Positions 1-7,105 of a stretch of DNA of 8,449 nt are shown one piece after another. The translations under genes and the position numbers were made by a program. The DNA lies in NCBI GenBank assembly GCA_905372595.1, contig CAJPPS010000053.1, positions 1-8,449 on the forward strand. The letters are read 5' to 3'. This DNA comes from an uncultured Capnocytophaga sp. (GTDB lineage: Bacteria; Bacteroidota; Bacteroidia; Flavobacteriales; Flavobacteriaceae). The notes under the pieces are model-generated. The model was given only the letters and a program-made list of their open reading frames with translations. It had not been told where the DNA came from and ran no database searches. How positions within the stretch are numbered: the first letter of the stretch is position 1; each line of letters opens with the position of its first letter.

Positions 1-1
1 G

Positions 2-247
2 TACTATTACTACAAGGATTTTATTTGTGATTATACAAGGCTTCACGCCCATTCTGAATTGCGTTTTTCTTTTGACAAAGGGAAAACGTGGAAAACCTAT
101 AAAATTCCTATGGCAGGGCTGTTAGTTTTCAATAAGAATGTAGGTTTCTTTGAGGACAAATATATTGTTTTTGAGGGGATTCTCTTTCGTGGTGGAGGAG
201 ATGACAGTGGAGGAAGAATAATGGTAGGGGAGTTCTTGAAAGACTGA
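2..247 (+). CDS. C-terminal fragment of an Asp-box (BNR-repeat) protein, 5' end outside window
   Basis: The frame is open from the first complete codon at position 2 to a TGA at 245-247, giving 81 residues. No convincing start lies inside; the TTG at 59 falls mid-frame, so the gene almost certainly begins upstream of the window. Visible residues 23-30 read SFDKGKTW, an exact match to the Asp-box consensus S-x-D-x-G-x-T-W found at beta-hairpin turns of beta-propeller proteins such as sialidases and other exo-acting or photosynthesis-assembly proteins. The rest is rich in aromatic and beta-type residues and has no transmembrane segment. The fold (propeller-like or beta-rich, possibly exported) is inferred from this motif alone; substrate and function are unknown. 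The gene is convergent with the Fe-S protein gene and is AT-rich. Confidence 0.7.
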   Translation, partial: YYYYKDFICDYTRLHAHSELRFSFDKGKTWKTYKIPMAGLLVFNKNVGFFEDKYIVFEGILFRGGGDDSGGRIMVGEFLKD

Positions 248-285
248 TTTGACTAATAAAAACTGCTAGACATCTTCATTGTTTA

Positions 286-307
286 GCTCCTGCTGGAGCG
301 AGTTTTT
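286..307 (+). terminator. Possible short terminator after the Asp-box gene
   Basis: A 5-bp GC-rich stem GCTCC/GGAGC with a TGCT loop lies at 286-299 and is followed by GAG and five T residues. It starts about 40 nt after the TGA of the left-edge gene and points the right way for it. The stem is short, so this is a plausible rather than a certain intrinsic terminator. Confidence 0.4.
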
Positions 308-434
308 AGCTTGTTCCTAATATTTGTTTGTATAGCTTTCAGTTTTTGGATAACACACAGGCTTCAAGCTTGCATTAGCAGGGGAGGTGTTAAGTAGAGT
401 GATTTTTTTGCTAAAAACAAGACGAGTAGTGTCA

Positions 435-1745
435 CTACAGGAAGGTTTTTTCTCTTTCAGCAGGATTATAGCCCCAAGGGGAGGAGGTATTTTCCATTTG
501 GGTCATCATTTTGTTCAGAGCTACGGGAGCGGTGGAGGCTTCCATTACTAAGTACCTGCGCATCTCTATGATGATAGATAAGGGACTGATTTCCATAGGA
601 CACGCCTCTACACAGGCGGCACAAGTAGTGCAAGCCCATAACTCTTCAGGCGTAATATAATCACCTAATAGTTTCTTATCATCGGAGACAAAAGAACCAT
701 TTGTATCTATATTTTTGCCTACTTCTTGGGTTCTTCGGCGAGTATCCATCATTATTTTACGAGGAGAAAGAAGCTTTCCTGTTTGGTTAGCAGGGCATTC
801 GTCCGTACATCTCCCACATTCAGTACAGCTATAGGCACTTAGGAGCTGTACACGGCTGAGCTGGAAGATATCATCAGCACCGAAAGAGGGCAGAGGCTCA
901 TCAGGCTGAGCTTCTCCTGTAATCTCTTGCTCCATTCCTAGCATTAGCTTTACTTCTTTGGTAACGGAATCAAGGTTATCCAAAGCTCCTTTAGGCTTTA
1001 TAGGCGCATAATAGGTATAAGGGAAAGCCAGTAGAATATGTAAGTGCTTGGAGTAGTAGAGATAATTCAAGAAGGCAAAAATTCCGATGATATGTAGCCA
1101 CCAAGCGGTACGTTCTATGGCTATGAGAACCGCTGTGGAGCAATGGGTAAAAATAGGGGCAATCCATTGGCTTATTGGGAAAGTGCCTACTTTGGTATAA
1201 GGAGCCACATCCCTATACTGAAGAAGTCCATCACAAGCATTCATTATCAGGAAAAGGGACATCATCACTAGTTCGGCATAGAGAATAAGGTTGGCGTCCT
1301 TTTTAGGGGTTCCTTGAAGTTCTTTTTTATGAAAACGAGGGATAGAAATTATATTTCTTCTGATGTAAAATAGAATAACTCCTATAATTACCAATACTGC
1401 TAGAATTTCAAAGCAACCAATGAGTATATTATAGAAAGAGCCTAAAAAACTGAATATACGATGGGTAGAGAAGATACCATCAATGAAAATTTCGAGGACT
1501 TCTATATTGATAATCACAAAGCCAATATACACAAATAGGTGCAAAATACCCGCTATGGGGCGTACTCCCATTTTCTGTTGTCCTAGGGCAAGGCGTAGCA
1601 TACGTATAAGTCGCTCTCGCTTATGGCCGGTCGTAGTAACTACGGTACCTAAGCGAATATTACGCTGGAGCCTACGCATATTTCTTACAAAAAGACCTAT
1701 CCCTAGGGTAGCTAACAATATAAATGCTATAGAACTAAGTATCAA
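435..1745 (-). CDS. Membrane-bound (Fe-S) oxidoreductase, two [4Fe-4S] clusters with NarI-like N-terminal membrane domain
   Basis: This 436-residue protein has an N-terminal membrane half and a C-terminal soluble ferredoxin-like half. Hydrophobic segments lie near residues 3-20, 65-88, 105-128, 154-172 and 212-232, with histidines H69, H201, H218, H234 and H236 that could ligate heme b as in nitrate reductase gamma-like subunits. That role is inferred. Two CxxCxxCxxxCP motifs, at C307/C310/C313/C317 and C372/C375/C378/C382, each predict a [4Fe-4S] cluster, as in HdrC/GlcF/DsrK-type electron carriers. The likely role is electron transfer between the quinone pool and an unknown cytosolic partner. 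The start is a TTG 3 nt after the stop of the MCE gene; the next in-frame Met (residue 49) would remove the first membrane helix. Related flavobacterial genes are, to my knowledge, often followed by a CCG-domain Fe-S gene, but none follows here. Donor, acceptor and substrate are unknown. Confidence 0.85.
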   Translation of the reverse strand: MILSSIAFILLATLGIGLFVRNMRRLQRNIRLGTVVTTTGHKRERLIRMLRLALGQQKMGVRPIAGILHLFVYIGFVIINIEVLEIFIDGIFSTHRIFSFLGSFYNILIGCFEILAVLVIIGVILFYIRRNIISIPRFHKKELQGTPKKDANLILYAELVMMSLFLIMNACDGLLQYRDVAPYTKVGTFPISQWIAPIFTHCSTAVLIAIERTAWWLHIIGIFAFLNYLYYSKHLHILLAFPYTYYAPIKPKGALDNLDSVTKEVKLMLGMEQEITGEAQPDEPLPSFGADDIFQLSRVQLLSAYSCTECGRCTDECPANQTGKLLSPRKIMMDTRRRTQEVGKNIDTNGSFVSDDKKLLGDYITPEELWACTTCAACVEACPMEISPLSIIIEMRRYLVMEASTAPVALNKMMTQMENTSSPWGYNPAEREKTFL

Positions 1746-1748
1746 TGG

Positions 1749-2726
1749 CTATTTATTTTTTTCGGCACGTTCGGAGATAGAAGGTTCTACTTTATCAGGA
1801 GTTTCATATTCCACATTTTTCTTTCCGAATAGGGAAATATGTACATAACGCTTCGGATTCAAGCGGATATCCTCCATAAGAAGCCCCAATTCAGAGGTAG
1901 CTGTCTGTAAGTTATTATATAGCTTGGGGTCTTTTAAGAGTTGAGAAATGGTTCCATTTCCTTTCTCTACTTGTGTTAGCAATCCATTTACTTTGGCAAG
2001 GGTTCCCTCAATATTAGCTACGAGCTTTCCAGCTTGAATTTTAGAAAGTGAGTCGCTCAGTTGAGCAAAATTCTGGGAAATGGTCTGTACATTGGCTAGA
2101 GAGGTATGCAAAGGTGCTTGGCTAGAGGCGAGGAGCTGGTTTAGCCCAGCAGAAGCCCTGTTCATTTGCTGTAGGGTTACATTAAGGTTGGCAAGGCTTT
2201 CTTGGATATCTTTTTGAGCCTGAGGATTCAGGATATGAGTAAGGCTTCCCATCAAAGAATCGGCGGAATAGAGTACCTTATTTAGGTTCTTAGCGGTAGG
2301 CTCTAGGTTGGCTCCGATGGCATCCATAAGGCTTGCTTGTATATGAGAAGGGAGATAGTCACCTGATTGGGCTTGCTCTGCCCCATCAAGAGCGGGGAGA
2401 ATCTGTAAGCCTGTACTTCCTAAAAGGCTTGTATAGATTTCAGCTTTACTATTTTTAGAAAAAGTGAAATCTCTCTTACAGGAGAAAGTAACGATAATTT
2501 GGGCGGTTTTTGGGTCTATAGAGATGGATTTAACAGCTCCTACAGTTACCCCATTGACTGTTACATTGGAGCCCGTTTGTAATCCTGCTGAATGAGAGAA
2601 AATAGCGTGATATTCCTTGCTTGTACTGAATATGGGGGTTGATTTGAGGAAGTTAAATCCAAAGATAAAACTTCCCACCCCTAATAGAACAATAATAGCT
2701 GTTTTTGCTTCTTTTGATAATTTCAC
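1749..2726 (-). CDS. MCE/MlaD family lipid-transport substrate-binding protein
   Basis: This 325-residue protein begins with a single membrane anchor (about residues 9-27). An MCE domain follows at about residues 37-115, with the typical pattern GLQTGSNVTVNGVTVGAVKS and a hydrophobic loop near LLGSTGLQIL. A long, Gln/Asn/Ser-rich helical region runs from about 130 to 285, and the tail contains NPKRYVHISLFGKK, which is characteristic of Bacteroidota members. MCE proteins form hexameric rings or tubes that carry lipids across the periplasm, with energy from an MlaFE-type ABC transporter; no ABC genes lie nearby. The start is GTG, chosen because it sits directly before the membrane anchor, fits the family N-terminus (MKLSKEAKTA), and no ATG lies upstream in frame. 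A promoter box sits about 30 nt upstream. The downstream Fe-S gene begins 3 nt after the stop, so the two are likely translationally coupled. Whether the cargo is phospholipid is not shown. Confidence 0.88.
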   Translation of the reverse strand: MKLSKEAKTAIIVLLGVGSFIFGFNFLKSTPIFSTSKEYHAIFSHSAGLQTGSNVTVNGVTVGAVKSISIDPKTAQIIVTFSCKRDFTFSKNSKAEIYTSLLGSTGLQILPALDGAEQAQSGDYLPSHIQASLMDAIGANLEPTAKNLNKVLYSADSLMGSLTHILNPQAQKDIQESLANLNVTLQQMNRASAGLNQLLASSQAPLHTSLANVQTISQNFAQLSDSLSKIQAGKLVANIEGTLAKVNGLLTQVEKGNGTISQLLKDPKLYNNLQTATSELGLLMEDIRLNPKRYVHISLFGKKNVEYETPDKVEPSISERAEKNK

Positions 2727-2752
2727 AGTAAGTATATAAATGGTTTAGGGTG

Positions 2753-2760
2753 CAAATGTA
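2753..2760 (-). promoter_or_regulatory. Bacteroidota -7 promoter box for the MCE/Fe-S unit
   Basis: Read on the minus strand this is TACATTTG, an exact match to the Bacteroidota -7 consensus TAnnTTTG, followed by CACCC, where transcription would start. It lies 26 nt before the GTG of the MCE gene. No clear -33 TTG is seen 19-21 nt upstream, so strength is uncertain. It indicates that the MCE/Fe-S pair is at least partly independent of the nrf operon upstream. Confidence 0.6.
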
Positions 2761-2812
2761 CATAAAATATTTGAAATACCCTCTGATAGATTTTATTTTT
2801 TAACAAGAGCAA

Positions 2813-3607
2813 TTAGCCGGTATAGGTATGTACACTCATTTGAGCCGTAGGAAGGTAATTGACTCCAAACCAACAGATAAGCAATAGTACAAAAGCCACA
2901 GCGACAATCAGGAAGCTATATAGGGGCTGTTTTTCCTTGTGTTTATACTTGTGATGGATATACACCAAGTAGCCCAGCCAAGTGATAAGAGCCCACGTTT
3001 CCTTGGGATCCCACGTCCAATAGTGTCCCCACGCTTCTTTAGCCCATAAAGCACCGAAGAGGAGTCCGAAAGTTAGGAATACATAGCCTACATTGAGGAT
3101 TTGGTCACAGAGAGCCAGAAGAGGTTGGGTTTCTTTTCCTTTCTTATAGCAATAGATGCCATAAAAAGCTGTCAGAGAAGCCATTCCCAGCATTGCATAG
3201 GCGAAAATATAGACAATTACGTGAGGAATAAACCAGACACTCTGTAGGGCAGGCATTAGGGTTTTATTCATCGTATCTGGGTATAGATAGGTGAGCATCA
3301 CAAAGGTGATAGCCATTGCAGCGGCATAGCTCAGAATCCATTTGTACTTGTAGAGTAAGTAAAGTGCATAGCCAATCACCCCCATAAAGAAAGCATACCA
3401 AAGGCGTGTTTCGGCAAGGGTACGCATAGGAGGGCGTTCCAGTTCACGCCAAAGAAGTACCATAAAAGTACCTAAAGCTAAAGAAGCCACCAAGAAGCCT
3501 GCTATGCTCAATCGCCTAAGAACTGTTTGCTTGCTATAAATCATTATTCCTGAAAGTACCCACAGGCATACACTTATATAAGTAATCAAATCAAAATATT
3601 TCCACAT
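2813..3607 (-). CDS. ccsA: Cytochrome c biogenesis protein CcsA (System II heme lyase subunit)
   Basis: This 264-residue polytopic membrane protein has about eight hydrophobic segments. It holds the tryptophan-rich WWD signature at residues 188-204 (WAKEAWGHYWTWDPKETW region), which binds heme on the outer face of the membrane. Flanking conserved histidines, H129 in FIPHV and H260 in SVHTY, match the two periplasmic heme-ligand histidines of the CcsA/CcmC/CcmF superfamily. With ResB it exports heme and joins it to CXXCH (and possibly CXXCK) cysteines of apocytochromes c. Length matches the standalone CcsA/ResC form rather than the fused CcsBA of epsilonproteobacteria. It begins with an ATG 4 nt after the stop of resB and is probably the last gene of the nrf operon. 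No strong intrinsic terminator follows in the 86-nt gap before the MCE gene. Confidence 0.93.
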   Translation of the reverse strand: MWKYFDLITYISVCLWVLSGIMIYSKQTVLRRLSIAGFLVASLALGTFMVLLWRELERPPMRTLAETRLWYAFFMGVIGYALYLLYKYKWILSYAAAMAITFVMLTYLYPDTMNKTLMPALQSVWFIPHVIVYIFAYAMLGMASLTAFYGIYCYKKGKETQPLLALCDQILNVGYVFLTFGLLFGALWAKEAWGHYWTWDPKETWALITWLGYLVYIHHKYKHKEKQPLYSFLIVAVAFVLLLICWFGVNYLPTAQMSVHTYTG

Positions 3608-3611
3608 AATA

Positions 3612-4820
3612 TTATTTTCTATTGGTTAATAAAAAAGCAATTCCTCCAATAATCAGCATAAAGATTCCTGTATAGACAACTGGAAGCCAAGGATCAGAGA
3701 TGAGCTCAACGACACTTCGCTCTGACCAACGCCCCATAGGTTCATCATAGCTTACTTGGTATATTCTCCAGCCTCCCACCTCTATAGGATGATTCACTTC
3801 TATTTTTTCCTGACGGATGATATCTTCTTTACCTTGTTCATAAATAAGGACTTCAGATTGGAATCTCTTAGCTTCAGGAGGAGCCATTACTAAGGTATGC
3901 TCAGGGTCAAGATCAATGGCTCTTGGAGGGAGCTGGAAGTTACCTGCAGAAATCCATTCGGTCTGTTTCTTATGGGTAGGGAGGTGTTCTACGGTTACAT
4001 AGGCAGCATTGGTAGCCCCCCACATAGTATGATTCACATAAGTGCTATCGGTGTCAGGGATAGCCTTTTCTAGGTATTGGTGTAAGGTGATTTTCCAGTC
4101 CAGTAGGGTAGCACTTTCCCCTTCTTTCTCTAGCATAAAGCCTATAGGTTTGTTCTTGGGAAGGGAATTGCCTAAGGTATCAATGATAAATAGTTTGTTT
4201 GGGTAAATATCAATACTAAATTCTTTGAGTTCTAGGGCAATGGGTAGTTCCACTATATTGCCTTTTTCATCGGTAGCACGCCATTCTACTTTGTCCTTCT
4301 GTAGGGTCATCTTCAGGCGCGCAATGTCTCCTTGTCCTAATACGCCAGCAAACATTACTAGCCATAAGCCAAAATGATTCAGTAAGAAAGGGATATTTTT
4401 AGACTGATATACTAAAGAACGCTTCAGAACGGAGAACCATAGGTTGGTTAGTGCCATAAAGAATATCAATGCAAAGTACCAAGTCTTGGTAAGATCCTCC
4501 AGCCCTAGGCGAGAAAGAAAAGCATTGGGAGAGACTTGGGGGTCATAATGGATACTCCCTAAGCCTATAGTGAGGAACCCTAGAGTAGCCACTGTAACAA
4601 TGGCAAAAGGAGCCGAAGAGTGGAGCTGTGTGAAGGGCTTTTTCTTGAAAATAAAAAAGATAGAGGTAGAGATAATAAGGAAAGCAAATCCAGCAAAAAT
4701 ATTATAAGGAAAGCTAAACCAGCTTTTGGAGATACTTCCTAAGGAAAATTGCAGTATAAAGCCCAATATAAGAGAAGTAAGGGCTATATAGCTCGCATAA
4801 CGATATTGATTTTGGTTCAT
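3612..4820 (-). CDS. resB: Cytochrome c biogenesis protein ResB/CcsB
   Basis: This 402-residue protein has membrane segments near residues 10-28, 39-58, 70-90, 112-132 and 146-163. A large periplasmic domain spans about 164-378, and a final helix lies at about 379-397. This is the layout of ResB/CcsB, the partner of CcsA in System II cytochrome c maturation. The end of the periplasmic domain carries the family-type motif VNHPIEVGGWRIYQVSYDE (residues 342-360). H149 in the fifth helix (LLNHFGLWL) is a candidate transmembrane heme ligand, by analogy with CcsBA; this is not established from sequence alone. The gene lies 91 nt downstream of nrfA, past a hairpin, with no TAnnTTTG box in that gap, so it is probably co-transcribed with nrfHA. 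A thiol-disulfide partner (ResA or CcdA) is absent from the window. The place next to nrfHA suggests a role in maturing these cytochromes. Confidence 0.9.
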   Translation of the reverse strand: MNQNQYRYASYIALTSLILGFILQFSLGSISKSWFSFPYNIFAGFAFLIISTSIFFIFKKKPFTQLHSSAPFAIVTVATLGFLTIGLGSIHYDPQVSPNAFLSRLGLEDLTKTWYFALIFFMALTNLWFSVLKRSLVYQSKNIPFLLNHFGLWLVMFAGVLGQGDIARLKMTLQKDKVEWRATDEKGNIVELPIALELKEFSIDIYPNKLFIIDTLGNSLPKNKPIGFMLEKEGESATLLDWKITLHQYLEKAIPDTDSTYVNHTMWGATNAAYVTVEHLPTHKKQTEWISAGNFQLPPRAIDLDPEHTLVMAPPEAKRFQSEVLIYEQGKEDIIRQEKIEVNHPIEVGGWRIYQVSYDEPMGRWSERSVVELISDPWLPVVYTGIFMLIIGGIAFLLTNRK

Positions 4821-4868
4821 TGAGGAATTTTAATTTTATAGGAATGTAATAAGTCTTGTTTTTATACA

Positions 4869-4898
4869 TATAGAGACGCATTTTTGTGCGTCTCTATA
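4869..4898 (-). terminator. 12-bp perfect hairpin between nrfA and resB (partial terminator or mRNA-processing hairpin)
   Basis: A perfect inverted repeat has 12-bp arms at 4869-4880 and 4887-4898, with arm TATAGAGACGCA, and a 6-nt loop (CAAAAA on the minus strand). It starts 13 nt after the nrfA stop. On the minus strand the stem is followed by TGTATAAAAAC rather than an unbroken U tract, so it would be a leaky terminator at best. Within an operon such a hairpin can protect the 3' end of the upstream nrfHA message and lower expression of the downstream maturation genes. The structure is seen in the sequence; the function is inferred. Confidence 0.6.
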
Positions 4899-4911
4899 GT
4901 TAAGAAAGTTT

Positions 4912-6381
4912 TTATCGTTGTGTTACCAAAAGTCCTTTTTCTTTAGCTTCTTTAATCCACTTAGGAACTATATTTTTAAGGAATTCTTTTTTAGCTTTTT
5001 CTTCTTTAGGAATATCTAATCCTATTTCTTTCTGAGCTTTTTCTTTGGTACTGATATCAGGCATTACAAAAGGTGCTGTGATATGAAGTTTTTCTTTAAG
5101 AACATCTAGAGCATTTTCAGCTTCCATAGCATAAATCATACCATCAGAAAGAATACGTTGTGATTCCATAGGTGCGTGGAATACAGATCCGTGAGAAGAG
5201 TGAGCAAAGTCCCAACGCCATTGAGCTCTTCTGATAAGGGAAAGAATAGGTTTCATTTGTTCTTCTGTAGCTCCATTATCCCAAAGGTGTTTAGCTTTGA
5301 AGTGAACTTTTGCCAATTCTTTTTCAAGCTTGATACGCAAACCGAAGATAACTTCTTGGCGTTCGAATACGTTCTTTTTCAGTTCATCTTCACTTTGTCT
5401 GTGGCAAGTTTGGCAACTAGCACTTACATTACGCAAAGGGCTACTGATGTGGTGGTCAGTTACTTTTACGCCTCCTTGGGTGTTATAAGGCATATGGCAG
5501 TCAGCACAGGAAACGCCTCTTTGTCCGTGGATACCCATTTTCCAGATTTCATAATCAGGGTGTTGTGCTTTAAGGATAGGGGTACGGCTCACAGAATGTA
5601 CATAGTCTGTCCATCCTGATTCGTCATAATATTTTTCAATATCATCTACTGTAGTTCCTTTATCCCAAGGGAAAGTCAAGTACTTTTTATCTCCTTTGAA
5701 GTAGTATTCCACGTGGCATTGTGCACATACAAGAGTACGCATTTCTTGGTGAGTAGCCTTAGAAATATCTTTACCTTGTCGGTTGAAAGCCTCTACCAAT
5801 GCAGGTTGTGTAATGGTAAGGTTCATAGTCTTGTGATCGTGACAGTTAGCGCATCCTAGTGGATTTACGATTTCGCTACCCCACTTATCCCAAGGAGCAC
5901 TATAATAATTCTCTAATCCTACTTTTTCCATTAGTCGAGGTACATCGGGGCTTTTACAAGTCCAACAAGTACCAGGCTGAGGAGAGTGTGTAGAATCGGT
6001 AGGAGAACCGGTTCTAAGGGTGTTGGTAACATCCTCAATAGTGTGCATATGCCCACGAGGAGCTGTATATTCCTTAGAGAAAGCATAACCTGCCCAGAGT
6101 ATGACCATTTCAGGACGCAAAGCAAGGAGGTCATCATTGTCACTGCTCATATACTTAGAGCGGAAAGTAGTGTCGGCAGTTTGCTCCCAAGCATCATACT
6201 GGCGAGGGTAGTACTTGCCCCACATTTCGTTTCTACTCTCGAACTGTTGGAAATTAGCGGTTGGAGAAGTAGAGATCATCTCCGTTTCAGCTTTTCTTCC
6301 CATTATTGAATTGGCAAGCATTCCTAAGAGGAACGTTACTACAGCCAATATTCCTACGATTAACCAATTTTTCTTTTTCAT
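4912..6381 (-). CDS. nrfA: Ammonia-forming cytochrome c nitrite reductase NrfA (pentaheme)
   Basis: This 489-residue periplasmic enzyme reduces nitrite to ammonium by six electrons. An N-terminal hydrophobic signal or anchor spans about residues 6-27. Five heme sites are present: the active-site CWTCK (C139, C142, K143), where lysine replaces histidine, then CANCH (177-181), CAQCH (219-223), CADCH (292-296) and CQTCH (323-327). Catalytic residues known from E. coli and Wolinella NrfA are all present: R123 in NTLRTG, Y226 in HVEYYF and H274 in LKAQHP. So are the calcium ligands E225, K271 and Q273. The C-terminal part (AQWRWDFAHSSHG; PDISTKEKAQ) also matches the family along its whole length. 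The ATG at 6381 is preferred over the GTG one codon upstream. nrfH lies 47 nt upstream, and the pair forms the NrfHA complex. The enzyme appears intact and active. Confidence 0.98.
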   Translation of the reverse strand: MKKKNWLIVGILAVVTFLLGMLANSIMGRKAETEMISTSPTANFQQFESRNEMWGKYYPRQYDAWEQTADTTFRSKYMSSDNDDLLALRPEMVILWAGYAFSKEYTAPRGHMHTIEDVTNTLRTGSPTDSTHSPQPGTCWTCKSPDVPRLMEKVGLENYYSAPWDKWGSEIVNPLGCANCHDHKTMNLTITQPALVEAFNRQGKDISKATHQEMRTLVCAQCHVEYYFKGDKKYLTFPWDKGTTVDDIEKYYDESGWTDYVHSVSRTPILKAQHPDYEIWKMGIHGQRGVSCADCHMPYNTQGGVKVTDHHISSPLRNVSASCQTCHRQSEDELKKNVFERQEVIFGLRIKLEKELAKVHFKAKHLWDNGATEEQMKPILSLIRRAQWRWDFAHSSHGSVFHAPMESQRILSDGMIYAMEAENALDVLKEKLHITAPFVMPDISTKEKAQKEIGLDIPKEEKAKKEFLKNIVPKWIKEAKEKGLLVTQR

Positions 6382-6428
6382 CACTATAAAATTGTTGTTA
6401 GTAAAATACCATTAAAATTCACTTAGTT

Positions 6429-7040
6429 TTATTCTTGTTTTTGTCCTTTTTTGACCATATTCTGTAGCCATTCAGGGATAGGATCCTCCTGTATAGGTAC
6501 TTGTGCATCGGGAACAGTACTGAGCCCTCTTACCCTGCTATGAGGTACCTCACGGTGGCATTCCCAGCAGAGCCTCCCTTCATCCTTATGAGCCATCTCA
6601 GAGGTTACTTTTCCTGTTCTCACTTGAGAATTCAGCTGGTTGTGGCAGCGGATACAGTTCTCTTGAACGACCATCTGCCCTGGAGCGTGCATCTTGATCA
6701 CCTGAGGTTCCATACGGAAAGTGAACATTGTTGCGTGTCTAAGCCCATCACTTGCCTTAAAATAATACTTACGAAAGAAATTGTCGTGCGGCACGTGGCA
6801 GTCATTACACACGGCATTACGACCGTGAGAAGAGTGAAACCAAGTGGCATACTCAGGAGCCATTATATGGCAGTTTACGCAAGCCTTAGGGTCATCCGAA
6901 AGATAAGAATGCGCCTTTGAGATATAGAATATATATCCCGCCAGTCCTAAGAGTATCCCCACCAATGAGGGGATTAGGTAGCGAAAGAAACGCTTATTCT
7001 TTCCAGAAATGGGCTTCGAAGTTGAGGTTGTTGTCGCCAT
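6429..7040 (-). CDS. nrfH: Cytochrome c nitrite reductase small subunit NrfH (tetraheme menaquinol dehydrogenase)
   Basis: This 203-residue NapC/NirT-family protein is anchored by one N-terminal helix (about residues 21-41), with the heme domain in the periplasm. Four CXXCH sites are seen at 54-58 (CVNCHIM), 78-82, 129-133 and 158-162. M60 just after the first site fits the unusual methionine ligand of heme 1 in NrfH, and D98 in KASDGLRH fits the acidic residue near that heme. NrfH oxidises menaquinol and hands electrons to NrfA. The start chosen is the ATG at 7038-7040. A longer reading from a TTG at 7100 would run through the promoter -7 box at 7074-7081 and adds a poorly conserved, cytosolic-looking stretch. 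The tail beyond the last heme (about 40 residues, PIPEWLQNMV) may contact NrfA. It is the first gene of the nrf operon. Confidence 0.96.
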   Translation of the reverse strand: MATTTSTSKPISGKNKRFFRYLIPSLVGILLGLAGYIFYISKAHSYLSDDPKACVNCHIMAPEYATWFHSSHGRNAVCNDCHVPHDNFFRKYYFKASDGLRHATMFTFRMEPQVIKMHAPGQMVVQENCIRCHNQLNSQVRTGKVTSEMAHKDEGRLCWECHREVPHSRVRGLSTVPDAQVPIQEDPIPEWLQNMVKKGQKQE

Positions 7041-7073
7041 TTTTGTATATCGATTTCGTGTTTTTTTCTGTAG

Positions 7074-7105
7074 CAAATGTAGACAATTTTTTTGACACAA
7101 ACAAA
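7074..7105 (-). promoter_or_regulatory. Bacteroidota-type promoter of the nrfHA-resB-ccsA operon
   Basis: On the minus strand the sequence reads TTTG, 20 nt spacer, TACATTTG. This matches the Bacteroidota primary sigma factor consensus (TTTG, 19-21 nt, TAnnTTTG). The -7 box is at 7074-7081 and the -33 box at 7102-7105; a second TTTG at 7098-7101 is too close (16 nt). Transcription would start about 25-30 nt before the nrfH ATG. The leader is A-rich with no Shine-Dalgarno sequence. I see no clear FNR/CRP palindrome or HcpR-type TGTCGC/GCGACA pair beside it. Confidence 0.75.

Noticed and set aside
248..434. Remnant of a CCG-domain gene in the gap after the Fe-S gene
   Set aside because: I looked for cysteine-rich coding traces on the minus strand and saw none; the gap looks like ordinary convergent intergenic DNA.
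410..438. Possible minus-strand terminator after the Fe-S gene
   Set aside because: The inverted repeat GTAGTG/CACTAC overlaps the stop codon, allows only about 5 bp once a loop is left, and the T run is about 9 nt away; too weak to call.
1483..1848. 121-codon plus-strand frame spanning the MCE/Fe-S junction
   Set aside because: It is antisense to two well-supported genes, low in complexity (Arg/Ile/Ser-rich) and without homology I can recognise.
5176..5619. 147-codon open frame on the plus strand
   Set aside because: It lies wholly antisense inside nrfA, whose protein matches its family along the full length; the translated product has no recognisable features and no promoter box is seen.
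6501..6920. 139-codon open frame on the plus strand
   Set aside because: It is antisense to nrfH and looks like a by-product of nrfH codon use; its Cys/His-rich look comes from reverse-reading heme motifs.
7041..7100. N-terminal extension of NrfH from a TTG
   Set aside because: It would overlap the promoter -7 box and adds a basic stretch not expected in NrfH; the ATG at 7040 fits family length.
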